DNA of 64,000 nt. It comes from an uncultured Prevotellaceae bacterium. Its GTDB lineage: Bacteria > Bacteroidota > Bacteroidia > Bacteroidales > Bacteroidaceae. A program made the translations under genes and the position numbers. Shown piece after piece: positions 15,815 to 24,174 of the stretch. Each line of letters opens with the position of its first letter. Position 1 is the first letter of the stretch. Below the pieces are notes generated by a model that saw nothing but the letters and a program-made list of their open reading frames with translations, had not been told where the DNA came from and searched no databases. The stretch lies in NCBI GenBank assembly GCA_902781315.1, contig CACZIT010000001.1:124001-188000 (forward strand). Direction: 5' to 3'.

Positions 15815-18427
15815 TTACTGGATGACCACTTCCAGGCGTTTCAGGTCCTTGTCCTGCGAACTGTTACCATAGAGCAGTTCGTAACGGCCGGCCTTCGTAC
15901 GCATGGTGTTGGTCTCCGGGTCGAAGAATTCAAATGACTTCGGTGTGAGCTGCAGCGTGACGGTCTGAGCTTGACCAGCCTTCACGCCGACGCGCTGGAA
16001 CCCGCGCAGCGACTTCAGCGGACCTTCCTGGTCCTGCAGGTTGCGGATGTAGAGCTGCACGACCTCCGTGCCGTCGCGTCGGCCCGTGTTCTTCACGTCG
16101 ACGCTCAGCGTGCCGTTGCCGGCATTGTCCATTTTCAACTGTCCATTTTCAATTTCAAACGTCGTGTAGCTCAGTCCGTAACCGAAGGCGAAGAGTGGGT
16201 CGGTGAAGTAGCGGTAGGTGCGGCCCTTCATGGAGTAATCCTCGTAGTCGGGCAGCTGGCTGTCGTCGCGATAGAACGTCACGGGTAGCTTGCCGGAGGG
16301 ATTCACGTCGCCGAACAGCACGTCGGCCACAGCTGTGCCGCCCTCCTGACCAGGGTACCAAGCCTGCACGATGGCATCGCACGTCTCCATCTCGGGTGTC
16401 AGGGCAATGGCCGATCCCGAGCAGCACACGAAGACAACCTTCTTGCCTGCCTCATGCAGGGCTTTCAGGAAGTTGCGCTGCACGCTGGGCAGCTCGATGC
16501 TCGTGCGGTCGCCGCCACGGAATCCTTCGATGTTCACCGGCATCTCTTCGCCTTCCAGTGCCGGCGAGATGCCACCGCAGAACACCACGGTCTCGATGCC
16601 CTTCAGGCGGTCGATGGTCTGCTGGTAGTCGATGGGCAACTCCTTGGCCACGTTGATCTTCATACTTGCGCCCCATGTCTTCACGGTCTTGAAGCGCACC
16701 TCAATCTGGAATTGTTGCCCTTTCTCGGCCTGCAGCACGGTGCGGGTGGGCGTGGCGCGCCAGATGTGGTGGGTGAACTTCTTCTCGCCGTTGACGTAGA
16801 GTTCGAAGTGGCCGCAGCCCTCCACGTTCACGACATATTCGCCAGCCTCCTTCGGGCAGAACGTGGTCTCGTACTTGGCCGAGAAGTCCTCGAGCTGCAC
16901 GCCTGGGGCAAACTGGTGCATGCCGGCGGTGGTGACAGCCAGCGGCTGGGTGTAGTATTCCGTGGTGACGGGCTTGCCCTCCATGTCGACATTATTCCAG
17001 AAGGTGCCCTTCAGACCGCGCTTGCCGCCGAAGCTGCACTGCGTGTCCATCAGGCAGTCCATCACCTTGTCATAAGTAAGGTCGCAGCCGGGGATGTAGA
17101 CGAGTTTCTTCTGTTTGGCCTTGATGCCTTCGAGGATGGTCACGGTCTGGTTGGGCGTGCCGTTGTAGTTGCCCCACATCATCGGCTCGTTGTCGGCATT
17201 CGGTCCTATCACGGCAATCTTGCCGCCGTTCTTCTTCAGCGGCAGGACGGCTTGCTGGGCTCCCCTCTCGTTTGTGGTGGAACCGTTCTTCAGCAGCACG
17301 ATGGTCTGGCGGGCCATGTCGAGCGACTTACGGGCACTCTCCTTGGTCGACATGGCCGAGTAGGGAATCTTCGACCACTCCACGAGTGCAGGATCATCCA
17401 TCTCGCCCAGGTCGAAGCGGCCTTCCAGCAGGCGCACGACGTGCTTGTCGACCTCAGCCTCCGTAATCAGTCCGCGGCGCACGGCCTCGGGAATGCTCCT
17501 GTAGGCATAGCCGTAGCCACATTCCACGTCGGTGCCGGCCAGCGTGGCCTTGGCCGAGGCGGTGACGGGCGACGATGAACTCTTGTGCGACTGGTAGAAA
17601 TCGCTGACGGCGCCGCAGTCGCTCACCACCAGATACTGGAATCCCCACTCGTCACGCAGAATCTGCTGAAGCAACCTTTGCGAACCGCAGCAGGGGTCGT
17701 CGTCAAGGCGCTGGTAGGCACACATCACTTCCCTGACCTTGGCATCCTGCACCAGCGTCTTGAAGGCAGGCATGTAGGTCTCCCAGAAATCGCGCACGGG
17801 CACGTCGGTCAGGTTGGCCGAGTGGCGCGTGTATTCCGGGCCGCTGTGCACGGCGTAGTGCTTGGCGCAGGCCCAGAGCTTGCGATACTTCGACGACTCC
17901 GGTCCCTGCAGACCGCGCACCACCTGCGTACCCATCACGCTGGTCAGGTAGGGATCCTCGCCGTAGGTTTCCTGGCCACGTCCCCAGCGCGGGTCGCGGA
18001 AGATGTTCACGTTTGGCGTCCACACGCTCAGGCTGCGCATCTTCATGTCCTCGCCCTTCAGGTCGTACATGCGGTGGTTGTACTGCGCACGGAATTCCGT
18101 CGAGGCCACGTCGAACACCTGATAGAGCAGGTCGGGATTGAACGAGGCTGCCATGGCAACGGGCTCAGGGAACACCGTCACGTTGCCCATGTTGGCAGCG
18201 CCGTGCAGCGCCTCGCTCCACCAGAAAAACTTCTTGATGCCCAGACGCGGAATGGCAGGGCTCTCGTCGAGCATCAGCTTTGCCTTTTCTTCCAGCGTCA
18301 GGCGCGAGCAGAGGTCCACGGCGCGCTCCTTGGCGCTCAGGTTCGGGTTCTGGTAGGGCAGTGTCTGTGCTGTCATGCAAGTGGCCATCGTCAGGGCGGT
18401 AGCCAGCAGAAAAACTCTTGTTTTCAT
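15815..18427 (-). CDS. GH3 beta-glucosidase/beta-xylosidase with PA14 domain
   Basis: 870-residue secreted GH3 enzyme. The signal peptide is residues 1-20. The TIM-barrel domain contains the substrate and nucleophile blocks KHYAVHSGPE and LVVSDCGAV (nucleophile Asp270). The alpha/beta sandwich domain is split by a PA14 module (about residues 465-610: GLKGTFWNN ... YVNGEKKFTHHIW). A fibronectin-III-like tail ends the protein (LRGFQRVGVKAGQ). This order resembles Prevotella beta-xylosidases such as Xyl3A, but glucosidase or arabinosidase activity cannot be excluded. Near residues 774-787 a repeat-like stretch (FEIENGQLKMDN) matches the local TTTTCAA/CAATTGT repeats. A TAACTTTG box lies at 18459-18466. 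Confidence 0.93.
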   Translation of the reverse strand: MKTRVFLLATALTMATCMTAQTLPYQNPNLSAKERAVDLCSRLTLEEKAKLMLDESPAIPRLGIKKFFWWSEALHGAANMGNVTVFPEPVAMAASFNPDLLYQVFDVASTEFRAQYNHRMYDLKGEDMKMRSLSVWTPNVNIFRDPRWGRGQETYGEDPYLTSVMGTQVVRGLQGPESSKYRKLWACAKHYAVHSGPEYTRHSANLTDVPVRDFWETYMPAFKTLVQDAKVREVMCAYQRLDDDPCCGSQRLLQQILRDEWGFQYLVVSDCGAVSDFYQSHKSSSSPVTASAKATLAGTDVECGYGYAYRSIPEAVRRGLITEAEVDKHVVRLLEGRFDLGEMDDPALVEWSKIPYSAMSTKESARKSLDMARQTIVLLKNGSTTNERGAQQAVLPLKKNGGKIAVIGPNADNEPMMWGNYNGTPNQTVTILEGIKAKQKKLVYIPGCDLTYDKVMDCLMDTQCSFGGKRGLKGTFWNNVDMEGKPVTTEYYTQPLAVTTAGMHQFAPGVQLEDFSAKYETTFCPKEAGEYVVNVEGCGHFELYVNGEKKFTHHIWRATPTRTVLQAEKGQQFQIEVRFKTVKTWGASMKINVAKELPIDYQQTIDRLKGIETVVFCGGISPALEGEEMPVNIEGFRGGDRTSIELPSVQRNFLKALHEAGKKVVFVCCSGSAIALTPEMETCDAIVQAWYPGQEGGTAVADVLFGDVNPSGKLPVTFYRDDSQLPDYEDYSMKGRTYRYFTDPLFAFGYGLSYTTFEIENGQLKMDNAGNGTLSVDVKNTGRRDGTEVVQLYIRNLQDQEGPLKSLRGFQRVGVKAGQAQTVTLQLTPKSFEFFDPETNTMRTKAGRYELLYGNSSQDKDLKRLEVVIQ

Positions 18428-18458
18428 TGTTTTGAATTTTTGGTTGTTGTCGTGTTTG

Positions 18459-18466
18459 CAAAGTTA
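18459..18466 (-). promoter_or_regulatory. -7 promoter element for GH3 gene
   Basis: TAACTTTG on the minus strand, 31 bp upstream of the GH3 start codon. Confidence 0.55.
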
Positions 18467-18561
18467 CGAAGTTTTTCCAGATTCGGTTTTTATTTTTCTA
18501 TCAAATTCTTTTCGGTAAGTATCTTTTTCGTGGTTGTTTCGTCACTTCGCATTTTTTTTCG

Positions 18562-18569
18562 TACCTTTG
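18562..18569 (+). promoter_or_regulatory. -7 promoter element of the menaquinone operon
   Basis: TACCTTTG 35 bp upstream of the first gene of the operon, with a T-rich -33 region (TTGTTTC). It is the only recognisable promoter before menE, consistent with one transcript. Confidence 0.65.
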
Positions 18570-18604
18570 CACTGCATTCTGGCGAATAATCCGTCAATCA
18601 TCGT

Positions 18605-19015
18605 ATGAACATCGATCATATAAACGAAACACTCTCTCGGCAGGAAGGACTGTCGAAGACGCTCGGAATGGAGTTTATCTCCACACCCGACGACGATACC
18701 TGCATGGCCCGCATGCGTGTCAATAGTTGCAACCGTCAACCGTTCGGATTTCTCAGTGGCGGAGCCTCGCTGGCGCTGGCCGAGAATCTGGCAGGTGTAG
18801 GCTCGCTGGCCCTGTGTCCCGACAAAATCGGTGTGGGCATCAACGTCAGTGGGTCGCACATGAAGGCTGTGCTGGAGGGCGACACCGTGACGGCCACGGC
18901 ACGCCTGCTGCACAAGGGGCGCACGCTGCACCAGTGGCATGTGGAAATACGCAACGAGGCCGGCGAACTCATCTCGTCGGTGGAAGTGACCAACTATATT
19001 ATTCCGAAAGGTTGA
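18605..19015 (+). CDS. Hotdog-fold acyl-CoA thioesterase, probable DHNA-CoA thioesterase
   Basis: 136-residue PaaI/YbgC-type hotdog protein (GMEFISTPDDD, then QPFGFLSGGASLALAENLA, the helix carrying the catalytic acidic residue, then VGINVSGSHMKAV). In menaquinone synthesis such an enzyme hydrolyses 1,4-dihydroxy-2-naphthoyl-CoA after MenB. It leads the men operon, 29 bp before menF, which supports that role over a general thioesterase. A direct functional assignment (MenI) rests on context. Confidence 0.82.
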   Translation: MNIDHINETLSRQEGLSKTLGMEFISTPDDDTCMARMRVNSCNRQPFGFLSGGASLALAENLAGVGSLALCPDKIGVGINVSGSHMKAVLEGDTVTATARLLHKGRTLHQWHVEIRNEAGELISSVEVTNYIIPKG

Positions 19016-19044
19016 AATGCTGCTTGCAGCAGTTGAGAATAGTT

Positions 19045-20136
19045 ATGAGTGCTTTTGCATATTATAGGATGCCTCGTGCCGACGAGTACTACTTGGTGCG
19101 ACAGGACGAGGGTGAGCCTTTGGTGCTGAATGACTTGCGCCAGCTGAATGGGCGCAGTGGGTTTGTTGTGGCCCCGTTTGCTGCGAGCAAAGAGTGCCCG
19201 ATTGTTGTGATTGAACAAAAAAAGCCCCCCACCTCTCAGCCCCTACCAAGCTACCCTCTCTTTGGGAGAAGGGCGGGAGGAGAGGTCCGGGAAGGGCAGG
19301 GGGAAGTGTCTCTTTATCCCTTCGCCCGTTTTCACGATGCCCTGCTCGACGGCCATTTCCAGAAGTTGGTGCTGGCGCGTAGCGAGTCGCTCGAAGTGTC
19401 TTCGTCCTTGCTGGGGGAAGACAATGGCCTCTCTCTCTTCCTTGAAGCCTGCCATCGTTATCCACGCATGTTCGTGACGCTGTTTTCCACCCCACAGACG
19501 GGCACATGGCTCATGGCGACGCCGGAAGTACTGATACAAAAAAGCGAAAGATTCTCGACGATGGCACTGGCCGGCACAATGAAGTTGGAAGGGGAACAAC
19601 TGAAGTTCGATAACCCCGACCGTAGTGGCGTACAGGACATCCGCTGGAGTCAGAAGAACATTCAGGAGCAGCGACTTGTGGCCACCTACATCGCCGACAC
19701 GCTGAAGGACTTCGCCGACGACATCACCGAGCAGGGACCCTACACGACGCGCGCCGCTAATCTCGTTCACCTGCGCAGCGACTTCACCTTCGTGCCCAAG
19801 CAGGGAGTCGGCATCGGCGATATGGTCAAGGCTCTGCATCCCACGCCTGCCGTGTGCGGACTGCCGAAGGCTGAGGCCCAGGCGTTCATCCTGAAAAACG
19901 AACCCGCACCACGCCGCTACTACAGCGGCTTCTGCGGACCTGTAGAGTTGGATGGGCGTACCGACCTCTTCGTCTCCCTGCGCTGCATGGAACTCAGTAG
20001 TCACAGTTGCCGCCTCTATGCCGGTGGCGGTCTGCTGACCGACAGCGTCGAGGAGCAGGAATGGCAGGAGACCGAGGCCAAGATGATGACCATGCGACAA
20101 CTGATAGTGCGCGGCGATGCCGTAAGTGAAAGGTGA
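19045..20136 (+). CDS. menF: Isochorismate synthase (MenF)
   Basis: 363-residue chorismate-binding enzyme that converts chorismate to isochorismate, the entry step to menaquinone. The catalytic core shows KLVLAR (Lys107), FDNPDRSGVQDIRW and the C-terminal FCGPVELDGRTDLFVSLRC and YAGGGLLTDSV blocks. The start is taken at the ATG at 19045, just after the thioesterase stop. Residues about 59-89 (PPTSQPLPSYPLFGRRAGGE and on) are a repeat-derived insertion ahead of the catalytic domain. The last residues, VSER followed by the stop, lie in a GTGAAAA repeat. The next gene is menD. Confidence 0.92.
   Translation: MSAFAYYRMPRADEYYLVRQDEGEPLVLNDLRQLNGRSGFVVAPFAASKECPIVVIEQKKPPTSQPLPSYPLFGRRAGGEVREGQGEVSLYPFARFHDALLDGHFQKLVLARSESLEVSSSLLGEDNGLSLFLEACHRYPRMFVTLFSTPQTGTWLMATPEVLIQKSERFSTMALAGTMKLEGEQLKFDNPDRSGVQDIRWSQKNIQEQRLVATYIADTLKDFADDITEQGPYTTRAANLVHLRSDFTFVPKQGVGIGDMVKALHPTPAVCGLPKAEAQAFILKNEPAPRRYYSGFCGPVELDGRTDLFVSLRCMELSSHSCRLYAGGGLLTDSVEEQEWQETEAKMMTMRQLIVRGDAVSER
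19221..19311 (+). repeat. G/C-rich repeat insertion inside menF
   Basis: A longer composite relative of the hairpin repeat (CCCCACCTC ... CCTCTCTTTGGGAGAAGG ... GGAAGGGCAGGGGG). It keeps the frame and adds about 30 residues before the conserved core. Confidence 0.75.
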
Positions 20137-20229
20137 AAAGTGAAAAAGCTATTGTCTCGGACTCCCTGCGCTCGGCGCGAAGCGACGCTTTCGTAGTGAA
20201 GCGGAGAAAGAACTCCTTGAACTCTTTGA
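20132..20229. repeat. GTGAAAA-type repeats and hairpin between menF and menD
   Basis: Tandem GTGAAAG / GTGAAAA units start in the menF stop codon. An imperfect inverted GAAGCGACGCTTTCGTAG / GAAGCGGAGAAAGA stretch follows, then direct repeats of GAACTC / CTTTGAA. Similar GTGAAAA runs follow menD (22028), menB (22968) and precede pepT (63151). Confidence 0.6.
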
Positions 20230-22041
20230 ATGATGTATACAAACAAAGAAAACGTAAATATCCTGACAGCCCTGTTCGTTGAACATGGCGTACGGCATGC
20301 CGTGGTGTGTCCGGGCAGTCGGAATGCCCCCATCACGCACAATCTCGTCGTCTGCCCTGACATCGAGTGCTGCAACGTAGTCGACGAGCGGTCGGCAGGC
20401 TTCTATGCGCTGGGCATGGCATTGGCCACGGCCAGTCCCGTTGCCGTGTGCGTCACCTCGGGCACGGCGCTGCTCAACCTCATGCCCGCCGTGGCTGAGG
20501 CCAGCTATCAGCGCGTGCCACTCGTGGTGGTCTCTGCCGACCGGCCGCCGCAATGGATAGACCAACTCGACGGTCAGACGTTGCCGCAGGGCGATGCCCT
20601 CGGACGCTTTGTGCGCAAGGCCGTGACGCTGCCCGAACCCCACGACGACGAGGAACGCTGGTTCTGCAACCGCCTCGTCAACGAAGCGCTGCTGGCCGCG
20701 CGTCGGCAGGGTGGGGGACCCGTCCACATCAACGTGCCGCTGTCGGAACCGCTCTACGAATACACGGTGGAGGCGCTGCCCGACGAGCGCACCATCTTCT
20801 TCGCCCCGGCACGCAGTGACAAACGCCTGCTCACGGAGTGCGCCGGCCGATTGTTCAGTTCCCGCCGGCCCATGATTGTGGTCGGACAGACCAAGCGGGA
20901 TGACTTACTTCTTGAGGACTTCGCAGGGCTGCACAAGCCCATCGTCGTGCTGAACGAAGCGCTGAGCATCGGTCGCGGTGCCTGCCACTTCGACGAGGTG
21001 CTGGACAAGGTAACAAGGGAACAAAGTAACAAAGTAACACAGGAACAAGGTAACAAGGTTCAAAGTTCAAGGTTCAAGGTTCTTGCTCCGTCAAGCTACG
21101 CAAGCGAGCAAGCTCGAGCGCAAGGTGCTGAGCCTACTCTGCGTGAAGCTTTCACGCCTGATTTCGTGCTCTACCTCGGTGGCGAGCTCGTCAGCAAGCG
21201 CCTGAAGCAATGTCTGCGCCAGTTGCCGGCATCTACGCAGGTGTGGGCAGTGAGCGAAGATGGTGAGGTACGCGACACGTTCTGCCATCTTCATGGCGTC
21301 ATTGAGGGTCATCCTGCCGACGTGCTGGCCGACTTGGCAGAACTGACAGCCGACGTGCCGATGAGAGACAGCACTGAGTTCTTTGAACTATGGGACGATA
21401 TCCTTGCCAACGCTGACGAGGCGATTGATACCTACGAACCTCCTTTCTCGCCGATGGCTGCCGTGCGCTTGCTGGAAGAGGCGCTGGACAAGGTAACAAA
21501 GGAACAAAGTAACGGTGTTGCCCGCCACTATGCTAACAGTACCGCCGTGCGCCTGGCCAACCGCTATGCCCGTGGCTACGTCTGGTGCAACCGCGGTGTA
21601 AACGGCATCGAGGGCACGCTCTCCACAGCGGCAGGCTTTTCGCTGGTCTGCGACGAAGAAGTGGTGTGCGTCATCGGCGACCTGAGCTTCTTCTACGACC
21701 AGAACGCCCTGTGGCAGCGAGCCCTGGGCGACAAACTACGCATCCTCCTGCTCAACAACGGTGGTGGCGGCATCTTCGAACGCTTTGAGGGACTCAAGGA
21801 AAGCCCTGCCCGCGATTGCGTCATGGCACGCCACACCACCTCCGCTGAAGGCATCTGCCAGAGCTACGGCGTGCAGTATCGCGCCGCCCGCAGCATGGAG
21901 GAGCTGAGGGAGGGAATAGAATGGCTAAAGCCCACCCCCCAAACCCCTCCCCATCCCTCCTCGGAGGAGAGGGGGCTGGATTGCCCTGACGGTCGTCCGC
22001 GCCTGCTGGAAGTCTTCTCGCTTCGCGAAAGTGAAAAGTGA
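20230..22041 (+). CDS. menD: SEPHCHC synthase (MenD)
   Basis: ThDP-dependent enzyme that joins isochorismate and 2-oxoglutarate. Typical blocks are present: N-terminal VVCPGSRNAPI and VVDERSAGFYALGMA, the middle PVHINVPLSEPLYE, and the C-terminal ThDP/Mg motif (VIGDLSFFYDQNAL ... LLLNNGGGGIFERF). Length is 603 residues against about 556 for E. coli MenD. The excess is explained by three repeat insertions: an 8-bp array (residues about 258-290), a second short one (about 420-429) and a G-rich hairpin (about 567-585, just before the end). The stop codon also falls in a GTGAAAA repeat (RESEK then stop). Core motifs are intact. Confidence 0.95.
   Translation: MMYTNKENVNILTALFVEHGVRHAVVCPGSRNAPITHNLVVCPDIECCNVVDERSAGFYALGMALATASPVAVCVTSGTALLNLMPAVAEASYQRVPLVVVSADRPPQWIDQLDGQTLPQGDALGRFVRKAVTLPEPHDDEERWFCNRLVNEALLAARRQGGGPVHINVPLSEPLYEYTVEALPDERTIFFAPARSDKRLLTECAGRLFSSRRPMIVVGQTKRDDLLLEDFAGLHKPIVVLNEALSIGRGACHFDEVLDKVTREQSNKVTQEQGNKVQSSRFKVLAPSSYASEQARAQGAEPTLREAFTPDFVLYLGGELVSKRLKQCLRQLPASTQVWAVSEDGEVRDTFCHLHGVIEGHPADVLADLAELTADVPMRDSTEFFELWDDILANADEAIDTYEPPFSPMAAVRLLEEALDKVTKEQSNGVARHYANSTAVRLANRYARGYVWCNRGVNGIEGTLSTAAGFSLVCDEEVVCVIGDLSFFYDQNALWQRALGDKLRILLLNNGGGGIFERFEGLKESPARDCVMARHTTSAEGICQSYGVQYRAARSMEELREGIEWLKPTPQTPPHPSSEERGLDCPDGRPRLLEVFSLRESEK
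21004..21082 (+). repeat. 8-bp and GTTCAAG repeats inside menD
   Basis: GTAACAAG, GGAACAAA, GTAACAAA, GTAACACA, GGAACAAG, GTAACAAG units with exact 8-bp period pass into GTTCAAAGTTCAAGGTTCAAGG. The frame is kept and the peptide is hydrophilic (KVTREQSNKVTQEQGNKVQS). Confidence 0.85.
21490..21514 (+). repeat. Second 8-bp repeat patch inside menD
   Basis: Three units AGGTAACA, AAGGAACA, AAGTAACG at the 8-bp period encode KVTKEQSN, nearly the same peptide as the first array (KVTREQSN). Confidence 0.8.
21929..21980 (+). repeat. G-rich hairpin repeat near menD 3' end
   Basis: CCCACCCCCCAAACCCCTCC ... CCTCCTCGGAGGAGAGGGGG. It encodes TPQTPPHPSSEERGLD in frame, between the last conserved MenD block and the C-terminus. 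Confidence 0.8.
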
Positions 22042-22090
22042 AGATTGAAAGCCTATGCTATTGTCTTAAACTTCTTGAACTCCATAAAAT

Positions 22091-22951
22091 ATGAACAGAA
22101 CTTGGAAAAAGATTGAAGCCTTCGACTTCAAAGAAATACTCTTCGAAGAGTACAACCACATCGCAAAGATTACCATCAACCGTCCGCACTATCGCAACGC
22201 TTTCACGCCGCTCACGACGTGGGAGCTTTCGCAGGCGTTCAACTACTGCCGCGACTGCCTCGACCTGCGCGTCGTCATCCTCACGGGTGCTCTCTCGGAA
22301 GTGTCTGAGGGACAGCGTCTCGAGGACGTGAAACACGCCTTCTGCTCGGGCGGCGACATGCATGTGAAGGGCCACGGCGGCTACATCGACCAGCAGGGTG
22401 TTCCCCGGCTGAGCGTGCTCGACGTACAGATGCAGATTCGCCGTCTGCCCAAACCCGTCATCGCCATGGTGAACGGCTACGCCATCGGCGGCGGCCACGT
22501 GCTCCATGTGGTGTGCGACCTGAGCATCGCGAGCGAGAACGCCATTTTCGGACAGACAGGACCGAAGGTGGGTTCGTTCGATGCAGGCTTCGGCTCAAGC
22601 TACCTGGCCCGCATCGTCGGCCAGAAGAAGGTGCGCGAGATATGGTTCCTCTGTCGCCAGTATTCAGCTCAGGAAGCCCTTGAGATGGGGCTTGTCAACA
22701 AGGTGGTGCCCCTGGCTCAACTCGAAGACGAGTGCGTGGCGTGGGCCGAGACGATGATGGAACGCTCGCCGCTGGCCCTGCGCATGATCAAGGCCGGCCT
22801 GAATGCCGAACTCGACGGGCAGGCTGGCATACAGGAACTGGCCGGCGATGCCACGATGCTCTATTATTGCCTCGACGAAGCCCAGGAGGGCGGTCGCGCG
22901 TTCTTGGAGAAGCGCAAGCCCGACTTCGACAAGTACCCGAAGTTCCCTTAG
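22091..22951 (+). CDS. menB: 1,4-dihydroxy-2-naphthoyl-CoA synthase (MenB)
   Basis: 286-residue crotonase-fold enzyme that closes the naphthoquinone ring from o-succinylbenzoyl-CoA. Diagnostic features are [16 protein letters not shown] (oxyanion loop), [20 protein letters not shown] and [21 protein letters not shown]. Length and motifs are normal with no repeat insertion. It is the fourth gene of the men operon, 49 bp after menD. Confidence 0.97.
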   Translation: MNRTWKKIEAFDFKEILFEEYNHIAKITINRPHYRNAFTPLTTWELSQAFNYCRDCLDLRVVILTGALSEVSEGQRLEDVKHAFCSGGDMHVKGHGGYIDQQGVPRLSVLDVQMQIRRLPKPVIAMVNGYAIGGGHVLHVVCDLSIASENAIFGQTGPKVGSFDAGFGSSYLARIVGQKKVREIWFLCRQYSAQEALEMGLVNKVVPLAQLEDECVAWAETMMERSPLALRMIKAGLNAELDGQAGIQELAGDATMLYYCLDEAQEGGRAFLEKRKPDFDKYPKFP

Positions 22952-22962
22952 CGTAGTCTCGC

Positions 22963-22995
22963 TTCGCGAAAGTGAAGAGTGAAAATAGAAAATCG
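22963..22995 (+). repeat. GTGAAAA-type repeat between menB and menC
   Basis: TCGCTTCGCGAAAGTGAAGAGTGAAAATAGAAAATC contains the same CTTCGCGAAAGTGAA block found at the menD 3' end (22018-22040). Confidence 0.65.
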
Positions 22996-23019
22996 TTCAG
23001 CAGCAAAATCAAAGAACTG

Positions 23020-24144
23020 ATGAAACTGAATATCGAGGAGCGCTTGCTCCATTTCAAACAGCCGGCAGGGACGTCGCGCGGCGTCTACACTACGCGGCGC
23101 ATCTGGCTCATCACGGCCACCGATGCCGCTGGTCATGTCATGGGCATCGGCGAATGTGCGCCGCTGCCGCAACTGTCGTGCGACGACGTGCCGAACTATG
23201 CGGAGGTACTGCGCGGTTTCTGCGACGAGGTGGAGCGCACAGGCCTGATTCCCTACGAGGCGCTGCGCCCCTATCCCTCGATGTTGTTCGGGTTGGAAAG
23301 CTTAATACCCATCCCCCCAAAACCCACCCCCAACCCCTCCCGAGGGGAGGGGAGCTTGAATACTTTCTCTGTTGGCAACGCAGCCTTAGAAGCAAATCAA
23401 ACTCCCCTCCCCTCGGGAGGGGTTGGGGGTGGGTATTTCTCCATCCCCATCAATGGACTGGTGTGGATGGGTACGTTCGAGGAGATGCACCAGCGCATTG
23501 AAGAAAAACTGGCGGCAGGATTCCGATGCGTGAAACTGAAGATTGGAGCCATTGACTGGGAACGGGAGATTGCGCTGATACGATTTATTCGCGAACGCTA
23601 CAGCCGCCAGCAGATAGAACTGCGCGTGGACGCCAATGGGGGCTTCACGGTGGAGCAGGCCATGTCGCGGTTGGAGGAACTGGCTAAATACGATATTCAT
23701 TCGATAGAACAACCTATAAAAGCAGGAAACTGGAAGGAGATGGCACGCTTGTGCCGCGAGTCGCCGTTGCCGATAGCGCTGGATGAGGAACTGATTGGCG
23801 TGAACACGCAGGAGGCGAAGGTTGCGCTGCTCGACGCGATTCGGCCACAATACATCATTCTGAAGCCATCGCTGCATGGAGGCATGCGCGGCAGTGAGGA
23901 GTGGATACGGCTCGCACGCGAGCGCGGCATCGGCTCCTGGATTACCTCTGCCCTGGAGAGCAACATCGGCCTCTGTGCCATCGCGCGCTTCACTGTGAAG
24001 ATGTATGGCCCCCACATCACCATGCCACAAGGACTGGGCACCGGACAACTCTTCACTGACAACATCGAACTGCCCGACGTGGAGATGACCATTGAGCAGG
24101 GAAGACTCGTGGTGGCTGAGCCCCACCCCAGCCCTCCCCAGTAG
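23020..24144 (+). CDS. menC: o-Succinylbenzoate synthase (MenC)
   Basis: Enolase-superfamily enzyme that dehydrates SHCHC to o-succinylbenzoate. Motifs: KLKIG (catalytic Lys), RVDANGGF, SIEQP, ALDEEL (metal ligands) and IILKPSLHGG (second Lys). The start is taken at the ATG at 23020, MKLNIEERLL. Residues about 96-140 are a foreign, proline/glycine-rich double insertion between the N-terminal capping domain and the barrel. The C-terminus (PHPSPPQ then stop) is encoded by another copy of the repeat, so the native end may have been altered. All visible catalytic residues are present. Confidence 0.93.
   Translation: MKLNIEERLLHFKQPAGTSRGVYTTRRIWLITATDAAGHVMGIGECAPLPQLSCDDVPNYAEVLRGFCDEVERTGLIPYEALRPYPSMLFGLESLIPIPPKPTPNPSRGEGSLNTFSVGNAALEANQTPLPSGGVGGGYFSIPINGLVWMGTFEEMHQRIEEKLAAGFRCVKLKIGAIDWEREIALIRFIRERYSRQQIELRVDANGGFTVEQAMSRLEELAKYDIHSIEQPIKAGNWKEMARLCRESPLPIALDEELIGVNTQEAKVALLDAIRPQYIILKPSLHGGMRGSEEWIRLARERGIGSWITSALESNIGLCAIARFTVKMYGPHITMPQGLGTGQLFTDNIELPDVEMTIEQGRLVVAEPHPSPPQ
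23305..23438 (+). repeat. Two inverted G-rich hairpin repeats inside menC
   Basis: Copies at about 23305-23356 (CCCACCCCCAACCCCTCCCG AGGGGAGGGG) and 23399-23438 (CTCCCCTCCCCTCGGGAGGG GTTGGGGGTGGG) face each other, with about 42 bp between. Encoded peptides are PTPNPSRGEGS and PLPSGGVGGGY. Confidence 0.85.
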
Positions 24145-24154
24145 GGAGGGGGAG
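24119..24154 (+). repeat. 36-nt G-rich hairpin repeat supplying the menC stop codon
   Basis: Nearly identical to the three copies in menE. It is read here in the frame that contains TAG, so the gene ends inside the element. Confidence 0.88.
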
Positions 24155-24174
24155 TTAAAAAAAAAGAAAAAGAG

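Noticed and set aside
16454..17578. 374-codon open frame opposite the GH3 gene
   Set aside because: Antisense shadow caused by GC-rich codon bias of GH3; composition (His, Val, Leu, Ala rich) is not protein-like.
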